DNA from: Buddleja alternifolia
Lineage: Eukaryota > Streptophyta > Magnoliopsida > Lamiales > Scrophulariaceae
Direction: 5' to 3'
Assembly (NCBI GenBank): GCA_019426215.1
Contig: CM033393.1
Location: 14,232,046-14,296,045 of the forward strand
Length of the DNA: 64,000 nucleotides
The notes below the pieces were generated by a model. It was not told the DNA's origin, searched no databases, and saw nothing but the letters and a program-made list of their open reading frames with translations. Each line of letters starts with the position of its first letter. The stretch's first letter is position 1. A program made the translations under genes and the position numbers. This document shows positions 13,039 through 22,923 of this stretch, in pieces.

Positions 13039-13393
13039 CTCCCTCCATCCCAAAAAGGATGTCCTCTATTCTACTTTCGTTTGTCCCAAAATGTTTGTCC
13101 CTTACTATTTATGTATGTATTTATTGTCTAATCTGACTATATCACCCTCCATTTTAATTGAAAAATATACAATTAATTCATTTTTACTATAAACTACAAT
13201 TATATTTAAGGAATGTAATTTTATACATGGATAGAAAACAATAACAATAAATCAAATTAAAAGCATGACAGGTTTTAGAAGGTAACGTTATTAGTTGTCT
13301 TTTGTTTTATGGAAAGGGTACTATTGGGAAACAATGAAAATTTGATAATTCCTAAGAAAAATCAAACGGGACATTCTTTTTAGGACGGGGGAG
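13039..13393. mobile_element. Stowaway-type MITE (Tc1/mariner), 355 bp
   Basis: The left terminus CTCCCTCCATCCCAAAAAGG is matched by the inverted right terminus CCTAAAAAGAATGTCCCG...ending GGGGGAG, and both ends are flanked by TA. Terminal CTCCCTCC with TA duplication is the hallmark of plant Stowaway MITEs. Non-coding and non-autonomous; it would need a mariner transposase in trans. Confidence 0.9.
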
Positions 13394-13742
13394 TAATATT
13401 TATTATTTTGTCTCATACTATAATAGTATCATTGATATTTTAAAATATAGCTTCTACGGGATTAGTGAAAACATGTCGAGATTTTGTGTGCTTGATTACT
13501 CAATAAATATAATATAACATTCTTTATTGATCTCAAGGTTAACTTTAACTAGATAGATTCATATCAACGTTAATAATATAACAATAAAAGAATTCTACCT
13601 TTAAAAATAAAAGTAGAGTAATCGACCTATAATATCACTTTGAAAAAACTATTTTCATAAATAGTATTTTTTTTATAGGTAAAAATATAATTATTGAATG
13701 AAAAATCATAGTGCGAAATAGTTAAATTATCATACCTTACAT
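13394..13742. other. AT-rich spacer
   Basis: I see no gene or repeat between the MITE and the hAT element; the last 8 bases (13735-13742, CCTTACAT) are the left target duplication of the hAT insertion. Confidence 0.5.
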
Positions 13743-14731
13743 TAGGGGTGTAAGGCGAGCCGAGCCGGCTCGATTAAAGCTCGGCGAGCTCGAGCTTATT
13801 GGTGAACCGAGCTCGAGCTTCCACTTAGGTGTTCATAAGCTCGCGAGCTGGCTCACAAGCTTCTACTGCTAATTTACATATATATATATATATATTTTTG
13901 TTTACTTATTACATTTTAAATTATACATCATTTTTAATAAAAAATAATACTGAATAAATACTTCACCTGCTAAGTGTTAAAAGCCAACTTTAATTTGTGT
14001 TATATATATACTAATAGTATTGCAATAATAATAACTTAAATCACGAAATAATATATTTAAAAAAATTGGAAACGTACTTTTACATCCAAAATTTTCATTC
14101 TTAATTATAATATTTCATCCAATCCGACTATTGTCTTTCACATTGTTCATAACGAAATTTATAATAATACGCATATATTTTTGTAAAGAATTAATTAACT
14201 TGAAGATAACTTAGTATACGCATATCGAAATATGTAACCACGTTACATAAGCAAGATTTTATCCATTTTTTTTTCTGAACTATACTGAATAACTACTCAA
14301 ATTGTGAAATCTAAGACTTGTCGAGTTATACTAAAATTCTAATTTTGTTACGATGATTAAGCAAAAATAGGAAAATAAATATAAAATAGAACCCTAAACC
14401 TTAAGTCCTAAACCCTTTACCCTAAGTCCTAAACCCTAGGCCCTAAACTTAGAATTGGAACGCTATATAAAAATACAAAGACTCAAAATTAGAACTTTTC
14501 ATTTACATGGTATATTTTTATTAGCCAAAATTTAGCTCGAACTTGAACAAGCAAGCGAGTCGAGCTCGAGCTTAAATGAACCAACGAACCGAGCTCGAGC
14601 TTTGCTCGTTTGTCCAGAGCTCGAGCTCTAAGAAATGGGCTCGCTGAGCTCGAGCTCAAGCTCAAATTATTTGAGATGAGCTCGACCTCGAGCCTGTAAA
14701 TTTTACAAGGCTCGGCCCATTTACATCCCTA
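13743..14731. mobile_element. non-autonomous hAT element (989 bp) with perfect 8-bp target duplication
   Basis: Termini TAGGGGTGTAA and TTACATCCCTA form an inverted pair with one mismatch. CCTTACAT flanks the element on both sides (13735-13742 and 14732-14739), matching the hAT 8-bp rule. Both subterminal regions are packed with GAGCTCGAGCTC-type motifs (about 13755-13850 and 14535-14720), likely multiple transposase binding sites. The AT-rich core includes degenerate CCCTAAA telomere-like repeats at about 14391-14450. No coding capacity. Confidence 0.9.
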
Positions 14732-14739
14732 CCTTACAT

Positions 14740-15087
14740 AGTACTTAAATCAGTAGTGATGATAATTTTTTAAAGCTTAATTGTTGGCTGATATGTTTAA
14801 ATCATCTATTTGATAAAAACATCTATTTTTCCATATAATTGTTTAAAACATCTTCTTCATTTCAGGATTCTAGGAAATCCAAAATTTCGACCAAAAATTT
14901 GGTGTTTTTATAGAAATTCAAGACCATGACATCCACTTTGTTGAATTGTTTGTTTTGTTTATGTTACTTCTGACACCTCTGTCTCTCTTAAATCATAGCA
15001 AATCCTTAGATTTACCCTTACCTTATTTTTAATTAAAATTGTTAGGTAGGTGAAATTAATACTTCCTACACCTACAAATTGAATTTA
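14740..15087. other. AT-rich spacer
   Basis: Nothing recognisable between the hAT element and the fold-back element. Confidence 0.5.
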
Positions 15088-15618
15088 GAGGGTGTTTGGC
15101 TATAAGCTTATCCAAAACATCTTATAAGCTCCTACATTTTATACAATATTTTAGGAGCTTATAAGGTGTAACATCTTATAAGATGTTTAAAAGAACGTGA
15201 GGTTGGGTTACTTTTTTAAAAATAGCTTATAAGACCCAAATATCTTATTTTTTGGTTTTATAAGCTGTTTTTCTAAAAAAATTACCAAACAAATTTATAG
15301 AGCTTATAAGCTCTAAAATATCTTATAAGATGTTTAGAGGAGCTTATAAGCTCGATAAATTTGTTTGGCTAAGCTTATAAGCTCCTCTAAACATTTTATA
15401 AGATGTTTTAGAGTTTATAAACTCTATAAATTTGTTTGGTAAATTTTTTTAAAAAATAGCTTATAAGACTAAAAAATAAGCTGTTTTTAAAAAAGTAACC
15501 CACCCCCACCTTTTTTTTTAAACATCTTATAAGATGTTACATCTTATAAGCTTTTAAAACATCTTATAAGATGTAGGAGCTTATAAGATATTTTGGATAA
15601 GCTTAGCCAAACACCCTC
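15088..15618. mobile_element. fold-back MITE with long inverted repeats (531 bp)
   Basis: The left end GAGGGTGTTTGGC and right end GCCAAACACCCTC are perfectly inverted, and the match continues for about 50 bases with few changes. Copies of CTTATAAGC-type palindromes fill the inside, including a second internal inverted pair around 15290-15440, so nearly the whole element can form a hairpin. GGGTGTTTGG termini are common in plant hAT-type MITEs, but I find no clean target duplication, so the superfamily stays open. Confidence 0.75.
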
Positions 15619-15642
15619 GATATGTCTTTTGTCAAGTATTGT

Positions 15643-15676
<34 letters not shown>

Positions 15677-15885
15677 GGAGAGAGAGAGAGAGAGAGGAGA
15701 GTCCAATTTGATTATCATAACCTATCAAAACACTGGGAAATAAGCTAGAGAGAGAGAGTGAGAGTCCAATTTGATTATCATAACCTATCAAAGCACTGGG
15801 AAATAAGCTAGAGAGAGAGAGTGAGAGAGAGAGAGAGAGTCCAATTTGATTATCGTAACCTATCAAAACACTGGGAAATAAGCTT
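15643..15885. repeat. AT and GA microsatellites plus three tandem copies of a ~65-75 bp unit
   Basis: An (AT)n run at 15644-15674 is followed by (GA)n. The unit GTCCAATTTGATTATCATAA...GGGAAATAAGCTAGAGAGAG then occurs three times, starting near 15700, 15763 and 15839. Unit length varies with the GA run, pointing to slippage. Confidence 0.85.
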
Positions 15886-16272
15886 AGTTCCTTTAATCAA
15901 ACATTAGAAGTCCACTATCTATTAGCAACCTGTGATACACTTGTATAATAAGTAACCAGCAGAATGCAAACTTATAACGTTCATGTAAAAGCTATAGACA
16001 TTACCTTAATCCACGGTGCTAGTGGTAGCTATGTAATATGCCTCCATGATCATTATATAAGCACATAGGAAAAATCCAAAAGAATACATAGCTCAAGAAA
16101 ATTTGATTATTTTCTTGTTTATTTAAAAGAAAAACAAGAATGGATTTGCACATGGATATGTTGTTACGCTGGAGAAGTTTGAAAAAACAATGAGATTTGA
16201 CAAACAATGTTTCTTAATTATGTTCCCATAGTATCTTTTGATCAAGCATGTGAAACATGCATTATATATATA
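15886..16272. other. spacer
   Basis: AT-rich, no supported gene. Confidence 0.45.
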
Positions 16273-16974
16273 TATAGGGTCAAGATCTAATATACACCAT
16301 ATATTAGATAAGATATAAGACCCATTCTACACCATTGGATCCATTAAATCCAACAGTTCAAAAAGGAAGCAAAAAACAGACTGGAAAATTGATTCCAATT
16401 GGATCAGGGGTATAATAGTCAAATGACGTCAATATACAGTATCTATATATGAAAAATAACTGCACAAAATCTCCTTAAAATCTCTCAAATTGAAACGCAC
16501 AAAAATCTCTCCTACAATCTCTCAATTTCTTGCCAAATTGAAATCTTCAACAATATAATTAAAATTCAATCTTAAATCAAATTCTAAAAATTCAATAATG
16601 AGAGAAGGCGCAGATGAAAATGGAATGAATTTCAGTGTACCAAGCACCAATCGTGCAACTCCATGTAAACTGGAGTAATTTTGAGAAACTTGGGAAAAAA
16701 GAAATCAATAAGAACTACGCCTGCGGAGTATGATGAGATGCGACGGATTAGGGCAAGAATTTGCAGAGGATAATTCAATTGGAATGAAGAAGATTAATCA
16801 TAGCGTGCATGAGAATAGTGGTGATAGGAAGAATGATCAGAAGCTTGATTTGTCTCTTCATTTCTAGACTAGTTGTTGATTGGGGTCGATTGGGGTCTAA
16901 TAATGTGTTTTTGTTGATTTTAGTATGCATATTTGTGTAATAGATGTTGTATATTGTTAAATTAGTTGGTGTAT

Positions 16975-17905
16975 TGTAACTGTATGATGTATAAACACAC
17001 ACTGTATAATAAGTTATATGATACTGTATACTGGGTTATAAGATACTATATAATGGTTTATAAGATTGTAACTATATGATGTATACACACACTGTATAAT
17101 TAGTTATAAGATACTGTATAATGTGTTATAATATACTGTATAGTGGTTTATTAGATATTGTATAATGGTTTGAAATCACTAATTGTATGTCACTAATCAC
17201 ACACTGTATATCACCATTGTATTTACTGTATATTTGTTTATTAGCTATTGTATAATGGATTAATTAGCTATTATATAGTGTTTATTAACTATTGTATTCA
17301 CTGTATAATTGGTTATATGATACTGTATATTGGTTTATATAATACTGTATACTGGGTTATAAGATAATGTATAATGGTTTATAAGATTGTAACTGTATGA
17401 TGTATACAAACACACTGTATAACTGGTTATAAAATACTGTATAATGTGTTATAATATACTGTATAGTGGTTTATAAGATACTGTATAATAGTTTGAAATC
17501 ACTAATTATATGTCACTAATCACACAGTGTATATCACCATTGTATAAACTGTATATTTGTTTATTAGCTATTGTATTCACTGTATAATGTGATATATGAT
17601 ACTGTATATTGGTTTATATGATATTGTATAATGGGTTATAAGATACTGTATAATGGTTTATAAGATTGTAACTGTATGATGTATAAACACACACTGTATA
17701 GTAGGTTATAAGATACTGTATAATGTGTTATAACATACTGTATAGTTGTTGTTTATAAGATACTGTATAATGGTTTGAAATCACTAATTGTATGTCACTA
17801 ATCACACACTGTATATCACCGTTGTATTTACAGTATAATGGTTTATAAGCTACTGTATAATGTGTTATAAGCTAATGTATAATTGTTTAAAATCACTAAT
17901 TGTGA
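16975..17905. repeat. higher-order tandem array (units ~240-320 bp made of ~20-25 bp subrepeats)
   Basis: The landmark GTAACTGTATGATGTATA recurs at about 16977, 17068, 17389 and 17668. Each unit is itself built of TACTGTATAATGGTTTATAA-like subrepeats and a TTGAAATCACTAATTGTATG block. The first unit is short and the last is truncated. Confidence 0.85.
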
Positions 17906-17940
17906 TATCCATCAAGTTAATCTCCATCAATATCATCAAG

Positions 17941-18300
17941 TTATTCGTGTTTCTCCATCAAGTTAATCTCTTCCTCGACTGACTCATCATTCTTATTGTC
18001 CCTCTCTTCCACTACAATATCAATATCATCATCATCATCCTCCATGAAATTTAATCCGCCAAAAACCTTCTTTGCAAATTCACCGCCTACAATCCTAGGA
18101 GACTCCAAATCCAAATCATATCCTCCACGTTCAGGTGGGGTTTTTTCTTGAATTGAAGAGTTAAAATTCAAACCGAAATCGGAATTGGAAATGTTCGAAT
18201 TCTTTAAATTAAGAGCACCATAAAGAATCTCCACGTTGTCTCTGCTGACGTTCCGATCGATCGGCCATGAAAACGTATTGACTAAAAATCGGAGGAAAGA
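17941..18300 (-). pseudogene. coding relic of unknown family inside the long-TIR element
   Basis: A minus-strand frame is open from about 18300 to the TAA at 17941-17943. No ATG starts it in frame (a GTG is at 18232-18234), so it may be an internal exon or a decayed start. Visible features are a WPIDRNVSRDNVE stretch, then an acidic tail with DDDDD and VEEEI. I do not recognise the family. Its place next to the right TIR suggests either the remains of the element's own gene or captured host sequence. Confidence 0.35.
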
Positions 18301-18570
18301 ATGAATTGGAGAAAAGAATGAATTTGTGGGGAAAAGAATTTGTTATGCGCGCAAAAAGTGGGATTTGATTTTGATCATGGATAATATTTGTATGAGTTTG
18401 TTACGTTCATTGACTAAAACGCCCCTGCCCATCATTAAAAAAATTATAAAATCTGAAAAATGGAGTTAAATTCGGACCTTAGGATCAAATGATATCCATG
18501 TTGTAAATTGGGTCTTATATCATATCAAATGTAATGAGATGTATTTAATCCATACCATATATATATATAT

Positions 18571-18880
18571 AGATACGTTTCACTCGATTTCCCAGCTAAA
18601 AAATGGATTCAAGCAAATTATTACTTTAATTAAAGTCCTAAAACTCACGAGATAATCCAAGAAAACAAATTGAATTACTAATTATACATGTCAATGATGG
18701 GATCAGCTAATACGAGTGTAAGCAAATTTGGGCACAATTCAACAAAGTACTGTTCACTTTTCTTTGTATCTTTATCAAATTTAAAAAATTGTATTGAAGC
18801 TTGATTTGAACGTTAATTAAATCAAATTCAAACAAGTTTTAGTTGAGTGAGAGTCGCCCACGAATAGCTTAAGATTTTTG
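18571..18880. other. spacer
   Basis: AT-rich with nothing recognisable. Confidence 0.45.
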
Positions 18881-19040
18881 TATATTTTCTTATTTTTTAT
18901 TTAAATAACTCGCGTTCGCTCGAACTTTGAATCTTGTCAAACATAATTATGTGTTCAAGATATATTTTCTTATTTTTTATTTAAATAACTCGCGTTCGAT
19001 CGAACTTTGAATCTTGTCAAACATAATTATGTGTTCAAGA
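18881..19040. repeat. 80-bp tandem duplication
   Basis: 18881-18960 and 18961-19040 are identical except for one base (GTTCGCTCG versus GTTCGATCG). Such a clean head-to-tail copy implies a recent duplication. Confidence 0.95.
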
Positions 19041-19327
19041 TTAGATTGTTATATTAAACGAACTAATTACAAATGAACTTCGAGGAATCAAATTGTCTTC
19101 CAATTTTCTACTCTGGGGTCCAACCCCCGAATCGTTAATGGACTCAAAACCTATCCTAAGTGGGGTGGATTAGGCCGAACATTGCGATCCCTTATTTCTA
19201 TCTAAATTACGGCCCAGAATAAAATTTACCTTTTCTAATTTTACTGAATTTGTTTAGGGTTACTTTTATAGCTCCATTCTAATCCGTCTCTTGAATGGAG
19301 GCCCAGTTTCAAATACAGCTATTCTCA
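19041..19327. other. spacer
   Basis: No gene or repeat recognised. Confidence 0.45.
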
Positions 19328-20225
19328 ACGGTGTTCATCGGTTCGGTTCGGTCCGAAATTTTAGTTCGATTTCAGACCAAAAATCAAATTGAAAAGTTCG
19401 GTTTGGTTAAGTTAAAATCGAACTTTTTCAAGCAAGGGGGTGTGGCCGAAGTAGTCACAAGGCCTTTGGCCGTGAGAGCCCACCCGAGTTCGAAACCCAG
19501 GTGTAGTGGATTGGGAGAAAGAGGATAGTTTGAGGAGTTTACTCCTCCATCCTCCCCCAAATCCTCCCCTGCGCTTATCGAGCCCGTCGCCTATGGGTAA
19601 CCTAGGGCAGCTTACCTCCATACGTGGTTTGTGGACTATTGTGTATGGACAGGTTTGCTTTGTTGGGTGACCGGCGGAGATTTACCCTGGGATTTTCAAA
19701 AAAAAAATAAAAAAAAATTAAACTTTTTCAGATCAGTTTAGCTCAAATTGAATTTCCAGAAAAAGGAAAAAAAGAAAAGAAAAGAAAACTACGAAATATG
19801 AATTTTGACTCTCGTCTCTTTCTGTATCAGGTTGGAAAAATGTTAATTTAAATTATGAAATAATCAATTATAGAAATATGCGATTCATGAATTTCTTAAA
19901 CTTCCACAAAAAAATTGAAAAGTTGATGGAAATAATTGGATTTTAATTAGGGTTAATTTTAATTCATTTTCTTTCTTTTTCTATAAATTGTCACTTGGAA
20001 GTACACTTTTTATAATTTTTTGGTCTATATTATACTATATAAAATAAAAAATAAATAAATTCGATTTTTGGTTAACTGAACTGAACCAAGCCTTAAAACC
20101 AAAAATCGAATTTTTCTAGAAAAAAGAAACACGAAAACCAAACCGAATTTTCCCGTTCGATTTCAATTCGGATAGACTTTTTAATTTTTGATTCTATTTG
20201 GGTGGGTAACCAAGTCGTGCATACC
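19328..20225. mobile_element. probable hAT relic (GGTTCGGTTCGG type), interrupted by a SINE
   Basis: The left end GGTGTTCATCGGTTCGGTTC and a right region rich in the inverse motif (AAACCAAACCGAATTTT..., about 20060-20215) resemble the widespread plant hAT elements with GGTTCGG subterminal repeats. Ends are eroded and no 8-bp duplication is visible. The SINE at 19431-19720 is nested in it. Confidence 0.45.
19431..19720 (+). mobile_element. tRNA-derived SINE with perfect 10-bp target duplication
   Basis: The 5' part carries RNA polymerase III boxes: an A-box-like TGTGGCCGAAGTAGTCA at 19441-19457 and a B-box-like GAGTTCGAAACCC at 19486-19498. The element ends in an A-rich tail at about 19697-19719. 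AACTTTTTCA flanks it on both sides (19421-19430 and 19721-19730). These are the marks of a tRNA-related SINE, non-coding and dependent on a LINE reverse transcriptase in trans. Confidence 0.88.
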
Positions 20226-20289
20226 TTTAGTTATTCTGATATAATAGAGAATTTAATAATAAATAAAAACGCAATCAAAGAATATAATA

Positions 20290-22145
20290 AGTAATCAATG
20301 CAGGGACGAAACCGCGGCCCTGCTTCCACCATTATACTGAATGAGTATCTTCTTCTCTCGCCACCGTCCGTAGCCTGAACAAGAACCATAGAGCTTTTTT
20401 TCAAAACCTTATTTGCTGCAGTTATTGAGGGTAATATTCCTTTTCTGGTTCCTTTTTTTAGTTTTTTTTATTTTTATTTTTAAATTTAGTGGAAGAAATT
20501 GTAGTTTGTTTCTATGCAACAGATTTGATTTCTAGGAAAAGCCTAGTAAGTTGCAATTAGATTTTGATATGAGTAATTTGTTATACTGTAACTCACTGAT
20601 TGGTGCCTATTTAATCAAGGAATCACACATCTAAATCTATTTATTTAGTTATGTTTTCTGTAGGGAAAATTTCATTTTTAGTCCCTTAGTTATACGTTGA
20701 ATTCGATTTTGATCCTCCAATTACACCGCTCAACAAATATAGTCCCTAAGCTACCATGTTTTCATCAAATGTGTGGTCCCTCCGTCTAATTTTTCGTCAA
20801 ATTGGTAACTGTTGGGGTTAATTAAAATGTCAAAAATTATATTTTGTACCCCAAAAGCACAAATTTTGATAATTTTCACCCAAAAAAAAGAATAATTAAC
20901 AAGTTTCACCCTGTTATCATAATTTTTAAATTTGAAGATAGAATTAGCAATTCACCATTACTCTATGATGGTTGCTTGTCTCTTTTTAATAGTATTTTTG
21001 ATCATATATACTTCCCAAAACTCATTTCGTCACTGTAAATAGACTCTGCCAACTAAACAACAACAATATGAAAAATCATTAAAGATAGAATAAATAAATA
21101 AAAATTAAAAAAAGTAGAGGGGACTAAAAGAACATATACAAATTCAAAATACAATTTCAGAGACAGAGGGATCGGAGACAGAGTGGAGACAAATTTGTTA
21201 ATCTCTATCTTGTTACTTCATTCATGATAGTGAAAGATGAGAAAAAGTTGGAGATAAGTTATTTGTTTTAAGAAAGTTATTTGTTTTAAGCAGCTCTAAA
21301 AACAAACATGATATTATGTGGATTATGAGAGAAATTAGAGGGATTTGGATAACTGTAAGGTAGTTACAAATCATTCAATAAATTATAAAATATTCTTAAT
21401 TTTTTTCTTGCCTTAATTTCGCAGCAGTTATCTCTATTAGACGCGGGATGATCCCATTTTGCAACAATTGTGGTGGCCATCTTTTTAAACAAATATTAAC
21501 TCGTGAGAAAATGCTATATATATACAATTTGAAATGCAGATCACCAATTAATTATAATTACCAAAGCATTTGTTTGTCTCCTTAACATCTTATATTTTGC
21601 ATTTTGTTATTTTGAATACTGTAAGCTGTAGATATGGATGAGAAGTGGATTGTGGTGAAATTTGTGAATAAAATTATGATTAAATAGTGAAATTTGTCAA
21701 TTATTCTTTTGGGGTTGAAAATATCAACAGTTGTGCTTCTGGGGTGCAAAATATATTTTTGATATTTTAATTAACCCCAACAATTACCAATTTGACTGAA
21801 AATTTGACGGAGGGACCACATTTGATGTTAATATGGTAGTTTAGAGACTACACTTGATGAACAGCGTGACCAAGGAACCAAAATCGAATTTGGTCTATAA
21901 CTGAGGGAACACAAATGAATTTTTTCCTTTTCTGTATGAGCAGTATTCGGTTCACATGGTTTTTGCTGTCTTGAGTATTAGTTTTTATGATAGATTGATT
22001 CTTAATAATAGAAATTCTTTGTTTATTGCAATTAGGATTGTTTACAATGGGAAAGAAGAAACAAGATGAGGCTGGGTTTGGAACAAAGGTTAAGGCGAAA
22101 AAGGAAAATATGCCTATATCTGCGTTACTCGCCGGAATGTATTCA
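20290..22145 (+). pseudogene. promoter-proximal fragment of an ABCF4/GCN4-like gene
   Basis: A presumed 5' UTR exon (about 20290-20430, with TCTTCTTCTCTCGCC) ends at a GT donor (20431). After an intron, an acceptor AG at 22034-22035 is followed by ATG at 22047. The predicted start MGKKKQDE...KENMPISALLAGM resembles the N terminus of plant ABC-F proteins of the ABCF4 (GCN4) type, soluble ATPases tied to translation control; this is from memory of the family, not a search. Similarity stops at about 22141, and the frame then runs into unrelated sequence. No ATP-binding cassette motifs follow anywhere in the window. It could be a truncated gene or a fragment carried by a transposon. Confidence 0.45.
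20663..21927. mobile_element. non-autonomous MULE (1265 bp) with perfect 9-bp target duplication
   Basis: Inverted repeats of roughly 240 bases begin GGGAAAATTTCATTTTTAGT on the left and end ATGAATTTTTTCC on the right; the TAATTAACCCCAACA portion is conserved in both. TTTTCTGTA flanks the element at 20654-20662 and 21928-21936. A 9-bp duplication plus long TIRs define Mutator-like elements. It lies within the inferred 5' UTR intron of the ABCF4-like fragment. No transposase is encoded. Confidence 0.9.
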
Positions 22146-22547
22146 CTACCAATCGGACAGCGGAGAGCCCACACGGCGAAAAAGAAAAATTTAACATGTG
22201 GACAGCGGAGCGGCCCACATGGACAGTCTGCTAGGTGGACTGTTTATGCGCAGCCACCAGGCGGCGCGTGGCCAGCGACTCCCCGATCCGTTTTTTGTGT
22301 AATTTTTTCCAAATCTTCAATTTTATATGCATGTGTAAATTCAAAAATACATTTTAGAAATTGATTTATCCTTCAAAAAGTAAATCAATTAAATATTAAT
22401 ATAATTGTCCTACAATCCAAATTCATTTTTCAAAAACTACATCTATGCATATCTAATAAAAATGTGAAGTTGAATTTTCATGAACATAAAATTCCCAAAA
22501 TATTGAAAAACACATAAAAAATCATTAAACGTCATATAGTTGGCCTG
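22146..22547. other. unassigned sequence after the gene-fragment break
   Basis: Short GC-rich imperfect repeats (GGACAGCGGAG...CCCACA near 22158 and 22200) followed by AT-rich sequence. Origin unknown. Confidence 0.4.
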
Positions 22548-22923
22548 TTGTGAATTCGAGTTCATGTGCAGCGGAAAAGAAAACATATTTTGATTCACTT
22601 TTGGGGTTCAATGATTTTTATGAACTAAACGAAAATAAAAAATTACAACGAAACCAACCATATTGTAGCATGTAACTTTCTTGATCTACAGTATCAGCAG
22701 TAACCCTAGGCTTCCGCCTCTATATTATCACGCATAAAATAAGTCGGAAGAAAAATTCCACTTCTCTTGCACCTTGGAGGCCGACGGCTAGGAGAGGAGA
22801 GGGAGAGAAATTTTTCTCTTCTTTAGTTGTTAGGTTATGTTTTAGGTTTTACACTTATGTGTACTTAAAACATGATGTGCTAAGAATTAATTAAATTTCC
22901 AAGCCCATCTGCTTGGTAGTAAA
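22548..22923 (-). repeat. LTR-like fragment, minus orientation
   Basis: The complement ends GAATTCACAACA and contains CCGCTGCAC and a CTAGCCGTCGGCC leader-like block, resembling the 3' part of the copia LTR at 56524-58305 (CCGCTGCGTC..., CTAGCCGTCGC). This is probably a truncated related LTR in the opposite direction. Confidence 0.35.

Larger units (their letters stand above)
16273..18570. mobile_element. long-TIR (MULE-like) element with internal tandem array
   Basis: The first ~190 bases (from GGGTCAAGATCTAATATACA, near 16276) are imperfectly inverted at about 18370-18565. Matching blocks include GATATAAGACCC and GATCAGGGG...TAGTCAA versus its complement. Both ends abut (AT)n, so the target duplication is obscured. 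Inside are a 0.9-kb higher-order tandem array and a minus-strand coding relic. Long degenerate TIRs and AT-rich targets fit Mutator-like elements. A Helitron is less likely, because the two ends are inverted copies. Confidence 0.65.

Noticed and set aside
14391..14450. Possible telomere or subtelomere (CCCTAAA repeats)
   Set aside because: The repeats are degenerate, short and wholly inside an hAT element; interstitial at best.
15603..15866. Open frame of Leu/Ser repeats on the minus strand
   Set aside because: It is the translation of a GA/CT microsatellite and minisatellite, not a gene.
16273..18570. Helitron
   Set aside because: Ends are inverted copies of each other over about 190 bases; a Helitron would lack inverted ends and show TC...CTRR with a 3' hairpin.
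19441..19510. Possible functional tRNA gene
   Set aside because: Only A and B boxes of a tRNA are present; no proper acceptor or anticodon stems, and an A-tail with flanking duplications shows it is a SINE.
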